This document shows positions 18,019-27,025 of a stretch of DNA of 64,000 bases, one piece after another (position 1 is the first letter of the stretch; every line of letters begins with the position of its first letter). The notes under the pieces were generated by a model. That model saw nothing but the letters and a program-made list of their open reading frames with translations, was not told the DNA's origin and did not search any database. The stretch comes from Planctomycetaceae bacterium (GTDB lineage: Bacteria > Planctomycetota > Phycisphaerae > UBA1845 > UTPLA1): NCBI GenBank assembly GCA_006969385.1, contig CP030884.1, positions 3,962,249 to 4,026,248 on the forward strand, read 5' to 3'. The translations under genes and the position numbers were made by a program.

Positions 18019-18047
18019 ACACGACCCGTCGAATGGCGACGGGTCGT
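18019..18047. terminator. Hairpin between convergent genes (candidate terminator)
   Basis: A perfect 12-base-pair stem (CACGACCCGTCG / CGACGGGTCGTG) with a five-base loop begins five bases after the GT9 stop codon. On the minus strand the stem is followed by TTTTC, so it could terminate the minus-strand DUF1579 transcript arriving from 18230; on the plus strand no T-run follows. The function is inferred from its position between convergent genes. Confidence 0.6.
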
Positions 18048-18229
18048 GCTCGCATGATTGTCTTACACCAATCACAACCGTTGATTCGATTAGCGTATTT
18101 ATCGGCTCGACATACCCGAGCGTGACCGCTTCCTGACGGGCGCGGCTCTGATCAGACTGATGCCCCCGACCAGCCTGCCACCGGGTCGCCTGCAAACCGA
18201 GATTCGAAACTGGCACGAAATACGCCGCG

Positions 18230-18952
18230 TTAGTCGTCGCGGGTGTAGGTCAATTCCAGTTCTTTATACCACTGCCCGGGGCCGGCCTGCTTGTACATTT
18301 CTGAGACCATCTTGTCCTTTCCCATGAACTTATGGACCGACTTGGCGCGCGACGGCTGACGCGTCATAGGATCTACGAAGTCACTGTATAGGACGAAGCC
18401 ATTCTCCTTGTCGTCCCATTGGCCGTGTTCCATCCAAATGCCGGTGCTCATGCTGTCGATCCAGGTCGACACGTATTGCTTCTTGACGTTGTCGTAGCCC
18501 ATCATGCTTTCGCCCTTGAAGTTCTGCTTGACCATCTTGCCGGATGCGTCGGGCATTTCGATGACGCCTTCAAAGGTTTGGCGAACGTAGCGACCGTTGA
18601 ATACCAGATCGCATTCCGATTCCGCCTTGGAAATATTGGGTTCACCGCCGGGCTGCATCCAATGCTTGGTGACGACTTCCCATTCGCCGACGAACATCTT
18701 GAGTCGATTGTGATGCTCGTTGAGCTTCATCGACTCTTCCCAGTTTTTCATCATGTCGGCATTGTGCTCGGGCGACATCTCGGCATGCTTGTGATCGCCA
18801 TGCTCGTGCATATGGTCGGCATGGTCGTGGTTGTGATCGGGCTGAGCCCAACTGGATACCGCCGTGGTGCCGATGAGAACGGCAGCCGTTAGGGCGCACA
18901 GAACAACGAGGCCGCGCAGGGCAACGGCACGCAGAGATTGCTTCTGAAACAT
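18230..18952 (-). CDS. Exported DUF1579-family protein with His-rich N-terminus
   Basis: The 240-residue protein has a signal peptide ending near SSWA (about residue 36), then a His/Asp/Glu-rich segment (about 38-66; e.g. HNHDHADHMHEHGDHKH) that could bind divalent metal. The rest is a lipocalin-like DUF1579 domain: FVGEWEVVTKHW, FNGRYVRQTFEG, GYDNVKKQYVSTWIDSMSTG. The function of DUF1579 is unknown. AAGGAGAT upstream supports the ATG. It is divergent from the NhaD-type antiporter gene, which also carries a His/Asp-rich segment. Confidence 0.8.
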   Translation of the reverse strand: MFQKQSLRAVALRGLVVLCALTAAVLIGTTAVSSWAQPDHNHDHADHMHEHGDHKHAEMSPEHNADMMKNWEESMKLNEHHNRLKMFVGEWEVVTKHWMQPGGEPNISKAESECDLVFNGRYVRQTFEGVIEMPDASGKMVKQNFKGESMMGYDNVKKQYVSTWIDSMSTGIWMEHGQWDDKENGFVLYSDFVDPMTRQPSRAKSVHKFMGKDKMVSEMYKQAGPGQWYKELELTYTRDD

Positions 18953-19306
18953 GGGTGATCTCCTTCAACGTTAAGAAAAACTTGGGTCGGGGGCTCGAAC
19001 GTGGCCTCCGATTTTAAACCGAACTAAATCCGAACATTACCCGTCCCCGCTGCGGATGTCAACTTATTGGGTGCATGTGCCTCACGGACGGACGCCAGAG
19101 TGAATGACGAATTGGGCGTCACCTTCCCGCGGGCACCAGCAACATCAACAGCATTTGCGACTGCCTAGATCGTCATCATGGGGTAAATAAAGTGCTAACT
19201 CGGACGCTAACTACAACCTATACAACCAGATAGCGATTTGTGCCGATGTATCAAAGTCGGGATTCGACCGTCCCTCGGCGATGCCTTTTTCCAGGATGCT
19301 CTGACC
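18953..19306. promoter_or_regulatory. Divergent intergenic region, DUF1579 / antiporter
   Basis: About 350 bases separate the divergent starts of the DUF1579 and antiporter genes, so promoters for both should lie here. I see no convincing sigma-70 box pair, operator palindrome or riboswitch. The minus-strand Shine-Dalgarno AAGGAGAT lies just inside the left end. Confidence 0.35.
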
Positions 19307-20902
19307 ATGTTCTTTGCCGCAGCCGCTGCCAATCAACCGAGTTACATCTGGGTCGCACCGTTCGCGATTCTCTTGCTGTGTATCGCGATTCTTCCGCTGA
19401 TCCACAAAACCGAACATTGGTGGCACCAAAATAGGAACAAGCTGCTGGTGGCAGTCGTCCTCGGACTCATCACGCTGACGTATTACTCGTTTCGCGAATT
19501 CGGCACCGGCATCCACGATCCGTGGCTGGGCGAAACGCTCAAGTCCGCCGGCGTAGCGATGGTAGAACATGTCGAGGAAGTTATCGACGAAGTGGTCGAC
19601 GACCACGACGCGGATGCAGCGCAGCACGCGACCGACGACCACTTGACGGGCGCGGACAAGCACGACGATCACGCGGACGCGGCGCACGGTGACGAACACC
19701 ACGGTGAAGACGAACATGCCGCGGCACACTTTGAAACCGCGCCGGGCTTCGGCACGGCCATCGGCGTGCTCGGCAACGCGCTGATGGAATACATCCCGTT
19801 TATCTCGCTGCTTTTTAGTTTGTACGTTATCTCCGGCGGTATCTCGGTGCGTGGCGATATCGAAGCGACGCCGATGACGAACACCACGTTCCTAGCGATC
19901 GGCGGTTCGATCGCCAGCCTGATCGGTACGACGGGCGCCTCGATGGTGTTGATCCGGCCGCTCCTGAAGACCAATTCGGAACGGCGCTTTAAGGTGCACA
20001 CGGTCATCTTCTTCATCTTTATCGTGAGCAATATCGGCGGCACGCTATTGCCGATCGGCGACCCGCCGCTGTTTCTGGGTTATCTGAAAGGCGTGCCGTT
20101 CTTGTGGACGCTGAATCTCTGGCTCGAATGGCTCGTGATGGTCATCGTACTTTTGGTGATCTATTTCATCTGGGATACCCGGATGTATAAGAAGGAGAGC
20201 GTGCGCGATATCGTGCGCGACGAAACGCAAATCCAACCGTTGAGTATCAAGGGCAAGATCAACTTTCTGTTTCTCGCCGGTGTGGTATTCGCGACGGGAA
20301 CGTTGGCGCCGGGCAAAGATTTCATGGGCACCGGTTGGGAACCGTTCATGTTCTGCCGCGAGTTGGTGCAGTGTTTCTTCGTCGTACTCTCGCTGATCTT
20401 CACGTCGGGCGGGCTGCGCAAAGAGAACAATTTCAATTACGTCGCCATTCTCGAAGTGGCTTGTTTGTTTATCGGGATCTTCATCTGTATGCAGGTGCCG
20501 ATCGAAATTCTGCACATCATCGGCGGCCAACTCGGCATCAACACGCCGACGAAGTTCTTCTGGGCGACGGGCTTGCTCAGTAGCTGCCTCGATAACGCAC
20601 CGACGTATGTGGTGTTCTTCGAAACGGCGAAGACGTTGCCGATTGCGGACGGTACCGCCACCGAGTTGGTGATGTCGTTTAAAGACGGCAGCACGATATA
20701 TATACCGTATTTGATCGCGATCAGCCTCGGTGCGGTCTTCATGGGTGCCAACACTTATATCGGCAACGGCCCGAACTTTATGGTCAAGAGCATCGCCGAA
20801 TACGAAGGCGTCAAGATGCCGAGCTTCTTCGGTTACATGCTGTTCAGCGGCGTGATCTTGATTCCGCTGTTTGTGGTGGTGACGCTAGTGTTCTTGTTGT
20901 AG
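19307..20902 (+). CDS. NhaD-type sodium/proton antiporter (ion transporter superfamily)
   Basis: From the ATG at 19307 the protein has 531 residues and about a dozen hydrophobic segments. The stretch NIGGTLLPIGDPPLFLGYLKGVPFLW and the later LDNAPTYVVFFETAK and MGANTYIGNGPNFMVKSIAE are typical of NhaD and related members, which exchange Na+ or Li+ for H+ across the inner membrane. An unusual soluble insert at about 97-141, between the second and third membrane segments, is extremely rich in His and Asp (DDHDADAAQHATDDH and onwards). It could sense pH or bind metal; that is inference. An upstream in-frame start at 19238 is possible but lacks support. Confidence 0.85.
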   Translation: MFFAAAAANQPSYIWVAPFAILLLCIAILPLIHKTEHWWHQNRNKLLVAVVLGLITLTYYSFREFGTGIHDPWLGETLKSAGVAMVEHVEEVIDEVVDDHDADAAQHATDDHLTGADKHDDHADAAHGDEHHGEDEHAAAHFETAPGFGTAIGVLGNALMEYIPFISLLFSLYVISGGISVRGDIEATPMTNTTFLAIGGSIASLIGTTGASMVLIRPLLKTNSERRFKVHTVIFFIFIVSNIGGTLLPIGDPPLFLGYLKGVPFLWTLNLWLEWLVMVIVLLVIYFIWDTRMYKKESVRDIVRDETQIQPLSIKGKINFLFLAGVVFATGTLAPGKDFMGTGWEPFMFCRELVQCFFVVLSLIFTSGGLRKENNFNYVAILEVACLFIGIFICMQVPIEILHIIGGQLGINTPTKFFWATGLLSSCLDNAPTYVVFFETAKTLPIADGTATELVMSFKDGSTIYIPYLIAISLGAVFMGANTYIGNGPNFMVKSIAEYEGVKMPSFFGYMLFSGVILIPLFVVVTLVFLL

Positions 20903-21415
20903 GGCGTGTTCTCATCCTGGCGCCTGAATGACCCCAGGTGCGGTTGGCGGGGGTGCCATGCCGACCCAACCGAGGCGGTGTTCTGCGTTTACAAAATGTA
21001 AAGACCGGGCGCGATCACCCAAACGCTCGGCCAACGCCAAGGTCGGCATGCTTTCGGCGCGAAGATGTTGCATTTAGATTCAGCGGGGTGTTGCGGGATG
21101 GTTGGCATTGGCCAATAGAGTGGAATGTAGGTTTTCGCGCGTCTCGAGCATGCCGACCTTTGAACGGGTTTGGGGTTTGGATGGTGGCTCGCAGGGTAGC
21201 AGATATACAGGCATATTGTGTTGATTTGGTTGGGTCGGCATGGCGCCCGGCGCCAATCGAGCATGCCGACCTATGAGTGGGTTTGGTAATTGGATGGTAA
21301 CGCGCAAGATGACCGATCTACAGACATGTTTTGTTGATTTGGTTGGGTCGGCATGGCACCCCCGCAAACAGTCTACCGTAGATCAAAAACATCGAAACAC
21401 GCCTAAGCTACCCCT
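20903..21415. repeat. Repeat-rich intergenic region built on GGTCGGCATG modules
   Basis: No gene is seen in about 510 bases. Two imperfect direct repeats of about 110 bases lie at 21144-21256 and 21257-21365; each starts TCGAGCATGCCGACCT and ends GATTTGGTTGGGTCGGCATGGC. Further copies of the core occur at 20951-20971 (inverted, GGGTGCCATGCCGACCCAACC) and 21041-21050. The opposed GCATGCCGACC and GGTCGGCATG modules can pair to form long hairpins. There are no spacers of constant length and no cas genes, so it is not a CRISPR array. Confidence 0.75.
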
Positions 21416-21937
21416 ATGAACACGAGCAAGTCGTCACAGCCAGGAAATCATGAGTCACCACCTGTCGGTGCACAACGCTTCCAGATGGAGACGCGCATCG
21501 CCGCGCCGCCGGAGACTGTCTTTCGCTTTCACGAAAGCCCCGATGCGCTGACGCAGTTGATACCGCCGTGGGAGAACATGCGCGTGGCGAAGGCACCGGG
21601 GTCGCTCGAACCGGGCAGCGTCGTTGTCTTGAAGGGGCGCGTGGCGGGCATTATTCCCGTGAAGTGGGTAGCGCTGCATACGGCGTACGAGCCGCCGCAC
21701 CTTTTCGTGGATCGACAAGAGAGCGGACCGTTTGCGTATTGGTTGCATCATCATCGCTTCATCGACGACGGCGCAGGCGGCACGCTGTTGCGCGACGAGG
21801 TCGATTACAAACTGCCGCTGGGGCCGATCGGGCAACTGTTCGGCGGTGGGTTTGTGCGGGCCAAACTCGACAAGATGTTTCGCTTTCGACACGAGGTAAC
21901 GAAACGGTTGGTGGAATCGGGGGACTGGGGCGAGTAA
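21416..21937 (+). CDS. SRPBCC-family protein (START/Bet v1-like fold)
   Basis: The product has 173 residues, cytosolic. After a polar N-terminus of about 20 residues the domain begins METRIAAPPETVFRFHESPDALTQLIPPW, the usual SRPBCC opening, and continues through LHHHRFIDDGAGGTLLRDEVDYKLPLG to a long C-terminal helix with FRFRHEVTKRL. Proteins of this type bind hydrophobic ligands, and related domains are fused to TIGR01777 epimerases in other bacteria; such an epimerase is encoded separately here at 10.7 kb. The ligand is unknown. It is transcribed alone. Confidence 0.82.
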   Translation: MNTSKSSQPGNHESPPVGAQRFQMETRIAAPPETVFRFHESPDALTQLIPPWENMRVAKAPGSLEPGSVVVLKGRVAGIIPVKWVALHTAYEPPHLFVDRQESGPFAYWLHHHRFIDDGAGGTLLRDEVDYKLPLGPIGQLFGGGFVRAKLDKMFRFRHEVTKRLVESGDWGE

Positions 21938-22063
21938 CGCTACAAGCAATCGTAAGCCGTAATCGATCCGCAAGAGGCCTTGTCCTTGTTATGCCGAATA
22001 GGTAGCAATAGGCCCGAAGACAAAATCGAAGCTAGGTGATGGCGGTAGCCTATCTCGGTCACA

Positions 22064-22125
22064 GGGAGCATCACCGTCCCGGCTGAGCGTTTCAATATTA
22101 TCACCGGCGAGACGCCGATGCTCCC
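22064..22125. repeat. Hairpin repeat upstream of the GNAT-nitrilase gene (class C)
   Basis: GGGAGCATC at 22064-22072 is the exact inverse of GATGCTCCC at 22117-22125. Inside it, CACCGGCG-AGA-CGCCGATG (22102-22120) is a second near-palindrome. It ends about 70 bases before the GNAT-nitrilase start. It may be an interspersed palindromic element or a structured leader; the sequence alone does not decide. Confidence 0.5.
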
Positions 22126-22196
22126 CCGAACGATACGAACTATTGAATCCCTTGGCGCGTTGCATTGATTTGTATCTGCGGCCATTATCTCGCCCT

Positions 22197-23756
22197 ATGG
22201 ACAAACTCAAACTCGAAGAATTCGAATATCACATCCGCGTGCGGCCCATCACCATGGACGACTACGACAAGCTGGTCGCCATGCAGCAGGCGTGCTTTCC
22301 CGGCATGCCCACGTGGAGCCGCGATAACATCGCTTCTCAGGTCGAGGTCTTTCCCGATGGCCAACTCTGCGTCGACTACGACGGTGAAATCGTCGCCTCG
22401 TCGAGCAGCCTGATCGTCGACTTCGATCATTACGACTCGTGGCACGATTGGCGCGAGATCGCCGACGGCGGCAACATTCGCAATCACGATCCGGAGGGCG
22501 ATACGCTCTACGGCATCGAGATCATGGTGCATCCCGAGTATCGCGGCATGAAGCTGGCGCGACGACTGTACGACGCGCGCAAGGAACTGGCGCGCAAGAT
22601 GAACGTGCAGCGCGTTATCATCGGCGGTCGCATCCCGGGGTACGACAAGCATGCCGACGATATGACGGCGCGCGAATACGTCGAGCGCGTGATGCGGCGG
22701 CAATTGTTCGATCCGGTATTGACGGCCCAACTTGCAAACGGTTTTGTGTTGCAGCGGCTGATTCCGAATTACATGCCGTCGGATAGTGATTCGCACGGCT
22801 ATGCGACGTTCCTCGAATGGACCAATCTCGACTACGTCGAAGACACGTCGCGGCGTTTTTCGGCCGTCTCGATGGCGCGCATCAGTGTGGTGCAGTACCA
22901 CATGCGCAGCGTCAAGTCGTTTGACGAATTCGCGCAGGCGTCGACGTTCTTCGTGGATACCGCCAGCGATTACAAGTCGGATTTTGTCGTTTTTCCCGAA
23001 CTGTTTACCACGCAGCTCATGTCGTTCATGGAACCGGGCAATCCGGCGCAATCGGCGCGCAAGCTGGCCGAGTTTACGCCGCAATATCTAGATCTGTTCC
23101 ACGACATGAGCGTGCAGCACAACATCAACATCATCGGCGGCTCGCAATTTACCATCGAGAACGAGCGGCTGTATAACATCGCCTATCTCTTCCGCCGCAA
23201 CGGCACCATCGAAAAGCAATACAAGATTCATATCACGCCCGCCGAGCGCAAGTGGTGGGGCGTTGAGCCCGGTGACTCGGTGCGCGTGTTCGATACCGAC
23301 CGCGGTAAGATCGCGATCCTGATCTGTTACGACATCGAGTTCCCCGAGCTAGCCCGCATCGCTGCCGCCAAGGGCGCGAAAATCATCTTCGTGCCGTTCA
23401 ACACCGACGAGCGGTACGGTTACCTGCGCGTGCGCTGTTGCGCCCAAGCCCGCGCGATTGAGAACCAAATGTACGTCGCCATCGCCGGCGTCACGGGCAA
23501 CCTGCCGTTTGTCGAAGCGGCGGATATTCACTACGCCCAATCGGGCATTTATACGCCCAGCGATATCCCCTTCGCCCGCGATGCCATCGCATCGGAATGC
23601 ACGCCCAATATCGAGACCGTCATCATCCACGATGTCGATATCGAACTGCTCAAACGCAATCGCAAAGCTGGCACGGTGCGACCGTGGAACGATCGGCGGA
23701 CGAATATGTACAAAGTGTCGTATAACGATCCGGAGACGGGGGTGATGGAGATATAA
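22197..23756 (+). CDS. Bifunctional GNAT acetyltransferase / carbon-nitrogen hydrolase (nitrilase) fusion
   Basis: From the ATG at 22197 the product has 519 residues. The N-terminal half (about 10-215) is a GNAT domain, with YGIEIMVHPEYRGMKLARRLYDAR as the acetyl-CoA-binding region. The C-terminal half (about 225-510) is a nitrilase-superfamily domain with the catalytic Glu in VFPELF, the Lys in IEKQYKIHITPAE and the Cys in ILICYDIEFPE. This GNAT-nitrilase fusion is a recognised subgroup of the superfamily. It probably hydrolyses an amide and acetylates an amine on related substrates, which are unknown. The frame extends to 22143, but those residues are not family-like. Confidence 0.9.
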   Translation: MDKLKLEEFEYHIRVRPITMDDYDKLVAMQQACFPGMPTWSRDNIASQVEVFPDGQLCVDYDGEIVASSSSLIVDFDHYDSWHDWREIADGGNIRNHDPEGDTLYGIEIMVHPEYRGMKLARRLYDARKELARKMNVQRVIIGGRIPGYDKHADDMTAREYVERVMRRQLFDPVLTAQLANGFVLQRLIPNYMPSDSDSHGYATFLEWTNLDYVEDTSRRFSAVSMARISVVQYHMRSVKSFDEFAQASTFFVDTASDYKSDFVVFPELFTTQLMSFMEPGNPAQSARKLAEFTPQYLDLFHDMSVQHNINIIGGSQFTIENERLYNIAYLFRRNGTIEKQYKIHITPAERKWWGVEPGDSVRVFDTDRGKIAILICYDIEFPELARIAAAKGAKIIFVPFNTDERYGYLRVRCCAQARAIENQMYVAIAGVTGNLPFVEAADIHYAQSGIYTPSDIPFARDAIASECTPNIETVIIHDVDIELLKRNRKAGTVRPWNDRRTNMYKVSYNDPETGVMEI

Positions 23757-23837
23757 CGCGAAGCTGCTTCATGATAACTCGTATGCGCGATTTATCATAA
23801 AGCGTTTCATCAATTGAACTTGGCGGTGCGAGTTGTG

Positions 23838-26807
23838 CTACGGACTGGAAAGCAGCAACTCTATTAAGTCCGGAAGGTCGCGTCCGTTGGTCGTACCGTC
23901 AGCGTTTAAGTCGTAGGCGCAGCTCGGGTTTTCGCTAAGAAGCGAGGAAACGAATGCATCGATGCTGACGGCGGCCCGTTCGAAATCGTCGGGCAATCCG
24001 TTACCGTCGCAGTCTTCGCAACCATCGAAGATGCCGTTTTGGTTAAGGTCGCCATCGATCGCGTAAACGAATACCGAGTCAAGGGATGACATGGTAGTTT
24101 GGGGCGAGGTGGTAAAAAATCCGCCCCTAAGCCCGGCGTTGGACGCCACGGCCAGAAAGCGATCCGACACATCCATCGCCGAACCGAATTCGTCAGCGAA
24201 TTGCCCGTTGGGGCCATGAATTTCGGAGATCAAATCCCATGTGACGCCACGGCGTTGATAGACGTCGACGCGCCCCATACCACTGCGCGGTGCGGCCACA
24301 AACGCGCGATCATCAGTGGCCTCAATCGAAAATGTTTGAGCTTGAGAACCGGACTGATAGACATCGAACTCGCGACGAATCTCTCCTGCTGTTTCGACCA
24401 GATATCCAATGCGATCGGGAAAGCCGCTAAGAGAAACACCGCAACCCATAAATATGCCGCGACTGGTGGCAGCAAGTGCCGGTGGATAGGAGACAAGTTG
24501 CGGAACGAAGAGCGTCCCCGATTCATTAAACAGATTGACCGGGCCGGCAAAGGGCGTAAACCTGTCATACACCAATCCCAGTGGCGGTCCTTGGAAAGCT
24601 GGCGTGGACGTCAGCATGAAGATTTCAGAATCGTTAACGGCAAGGCTTTCCCTCAAAATGGTCGTTGGATCGACGATGTCGAGACCAAAGCGGCCAACTT
24701 CGACATATTGACCGTTGAGCCACCAATACCAACTTAGTGCGCCGGGCGACGGGGCGAAGGCGTACAGGTCAATTCCCAGCGCGTGCATGGCCGGTCTTTC
24801 AAAAGATAAAAAGTCGCCCGCCTCAAGAATCGTCTGCACCAATTGCCATGACGTGCCATCATGCGTGAAGACGTGAATTTTGTTGGCAGGTTCCGATGGC
24901 GTCGGTCCTTGACGAACGATCACGCGACCGTTAGTCGCCGCCACGACATAGCCAAATTGACGTCGTGTAGTTGCCATTTCGGGCGCTGTAAGTACGCCGT
25001 CAAGCTGCCAATTAGCACCATCAAAGCGGTAGATGAATACGCTACCTGGTTCAGTAGCGGGATTGGTGGCCGCCGTCGCACCGACGATGAGAAGATCCTC
25101 GTCAAGTGCTATTGAGCAACCAAACAAGATATCGCCGGCATCCATCGGTGGCGTGATGCGGGCGATTTGACCGATGTTGCGCTGCCTATCGCAGGCATCT
25201 GGCACACCATTCTGGTTGCAATCATCGGCCACCATCCCGTCGCCATCGGGATCGAGCGCATCGAGATCGCATGAATCGACGACGCCGTTGCCATCGCAAT
25301 CCGGTTCGCAGCGATCAGGTAAGGCATTGTTATTACAGTCTTCCGCGATAGCGCCGTCACCGTCGGGATCGGTCGGATCAACGTCACAAACGTCGAGTAT
25401 TCCATTGGCGTCACAATCCAATTCCGCAAGTTGATCCCCATCGGGGATGCCGTCTTGATTGCAATCCGTCTGGCAGTTATCGAGAACACCGTCTCGGTCG
25501 ACATCTGCTGCCCCGTCATTTATCTGGCAGGCATCGAGTGTGTCGTTGCCGTCGCAATCGGTCGCCCGGCGGGCATAGAATAACGCGCCGTCGGACTCGG
25601 AATCGGCAATCACGATCTGATTGCCAGATACATCAAAAATTCCTGACAGACCCTCCAGCCCTGCAAGCGGAACCAGTTCCGGTGCACCGGGCGGGCCCGT
25701 AAGTTCGATGATTTGAGGCGTACCGCTCACGCTAGCTTGGGCAAAGAGACGCCCCCGGTCACTCGTATAGGGGCCTTGGATAGACACGTTTGAGCTATTG
25801 CCGACAGATTCTACCGGCTGCCAGCTTGAGCCGACGCGGTCGATAACTAGTAGTTGCCCAGCCACAGCGATGGCGCGATCACATGTGTTGCCCATGGATG
25901 CCACGCCTGAAGAATTTTGCCCAATAGGGACTGGAGCTATTAGCGCTTGATAGGTCACGCGCCATGTTGATTGGCTATATTCTCGAACGACCAGCCTCCA
26001 AAATTGTTGGCCAGTATCGGATCGAGTCCGTTCCGTCGACGTGATTGTACCGCAATCGATGTCACTGAAGTCTGTAGGCATTGCGGTTATGTTTTCTTGC
26101 GCCAAATTCTGAGTAACCGTCCATTCATCGCCAATCAATTCGTAACAGAGCATTTGTGTTCGGAATATGTGGTTTGACGTGAAGCCAGTGACGATCAGAC
26201 GCTTGCCATCGAAAAGAATATTGGTGCCGAATTCGAATTGCCCTTGGACATCCGCGAGCATCGAATGCTCCAGCCATATGCCTTGATCGGGGGAAAAACG
26301 GTAGAGCCAGACCGCGCCATCGCGATTGCCGGGAACCGCTGGCACATTGAACCACGGCGCTCCGACCACCAACCAATCGCCTGCCCTTACCATGGTCTGT
26401 CCGAATCGTGTAATTGTTCCAATGTTGGGACCAAAAATGGTCTGGGCATGCGTCCATTCGCCATTGATCAAGCGAAAGTAATCCACGCTACCAACGGTTT
26501 GACCTTCAGAATCGCGCCCGGAGATTGAACTCACCAATAATTCGTCGCCATCGAGCTGCAGAGCATGCGGGTAAGATTCGCCGGTGCCCGGCGTCGTGTA
26601 CGAAATCGCCGTGATGGTCCCGAAGGTGTCATTTTCGCACACGTCCAGCACGAGATTGCTGTTGCAGTCGTTGCCAATGAGTTCGTCGCCATCGGGAATG
26701 CCGTTTTCATTGCAGTCGGTCGGCCCTGCCCAAATTGTGGATGGCACGGCAACTAGACTTGCCAGCAACACACCGATAGCGATTGTCATGATTGGTTGAA
26801 TTTTCAT
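23838..26807 (-). CDS. Large secreted protein with propeller-like and calcium-binding repeats and dockerin-like C-terminus
   Basis: The mature product has about 989 residues from the ATG preceding MKIQPIMTIAIGVLLAS, a clear signal peptide ending near IWA. Repeated FG-GAP-like blades (FGQTMVRAGDWLVVGAP, FGSAMDVSDRFLAVAS) in both halves suggest two beta-propellers. Between them lies a run of DCNxNGxPDxC and DPDGDG units, like thrombospondin type 3/EF-hand calcium loops. The C-terminus has DCDGNGLPDDFE and YDLNADGTTNGRDLPDLIELL, a dockerin-like calcium loop common in planctomycetes. It is probably an extracellular or surface protein with no enzyme motif seen. An upstream ATG at 26876 would displace the signal peptide. 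Confidence 0.8.
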   Translation of the reverse strand: MKIQPIMTIAIGVLLASLVAVPSTIWAGPTDCNENGIPDGDELIGNDCNSNLVLDVCENDTFGTITAISYTTPGTGESYPHALQLDGDELLVSSISGRDSEGQTVGSVDYFRLINGEWTHAQTIFGPNIGTITRFGQTMVRAGDWLVVGAPWFNVPAVPGNRDGAVWLYRFSPDQGIWLEHSMLADVQGQFEFGTNILFDGKRLIVTGFTSNHIFRTQMLCYELIGDEWTVTQNLAQENITAMPTDFSDIDCGTITSTERTRSDTGQQFWRLVVREYSQSTWRVTYQALIAPVPIGQNSSGVASMGNTCDRAIAVAGQLLVIDRVGSSWQPVESVGNSSNVSIQGPYTSDRGRLFAQASVSGTPQIIELTGPPGAPELVPLAGLEGLSGIFDVSGNQIVIADSESDGALFYARRATDCDGNDTLDACQINDGAADVDRDGVLDNCQTDCNQDGIPDGDQLAELDCDANGILDVCDVDPTDPDGDGAIAEDCNNNALPDRCEPDCDGNGVVDSCDLDALDPDGDGMVADDCNQNGVPDACDRQRNIGQIARITPPMDAGDILFGCSIALDEDLLIVGATAATNPATEPGSVFIYRFDGANWQLDGVLTAPEMATTRRQFGYVVAATNGRVIVRQGPTPSEPANKIHVFTHDGTSWQLVQTILEAGDFLSFERPAMHALGIDLYAFAPSPGALSWYWWLNGQYVEVGRFGLDIVDPTTILRESLAVNDSEIFMLTSTPAFQGPPLGLVYDRFTPFAGPVNLFNESGTLFVPQLVSYPPALAATSRGIFMGCGVSLSGFPDRIGYLVETAGEIRREFDVYQSGSQAQTFSIEATDDRAFVAAPRSGMGRVDVYQRRGVTWDLISEIHGPNGQFADEFGSAMDVSDRFLAVASNAGLRGGFFTTSPQTTMSSLDSVFVYAIDGDLNQNGIFDGCEDCDGNGLPDDFERAAVSIDAFVSSLLSENPSCAYDLNADGTTNGRDLPDLIELLLSSP

Positions 26808-27025
26808 CAGTGGCACCGCCCGAAAAGAGACCTTGTTCGTCGATATATGGATATGGTAACAATAATCGAAACCCATTAAAAGCTACGGTCATCCCGAACT
26901 GCTCGTTTCTTAGTGCCTGTGCCGTCGAATGACACAGCATACGTAGCATACGCTGCTTCGATGGCGATGTAAGTTTCGATTGGGACGCCGATTTGAACAA
27001 AATTGCAGATTGTTAGGCGAAAAAC

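Noticed and set aside
20951..21365. CRISPR array
   Set aside because: Repeats are imperfect, partly inverted and not separated by uniform spacers, and there are no cas genes nearby.
22185..23084. 299-residue minus-strand ORF
   Set aside because: It lies opposite the GNAT-nitrilase gene, whose motifs are unambiguous; the antisense frame has no family resemblance.
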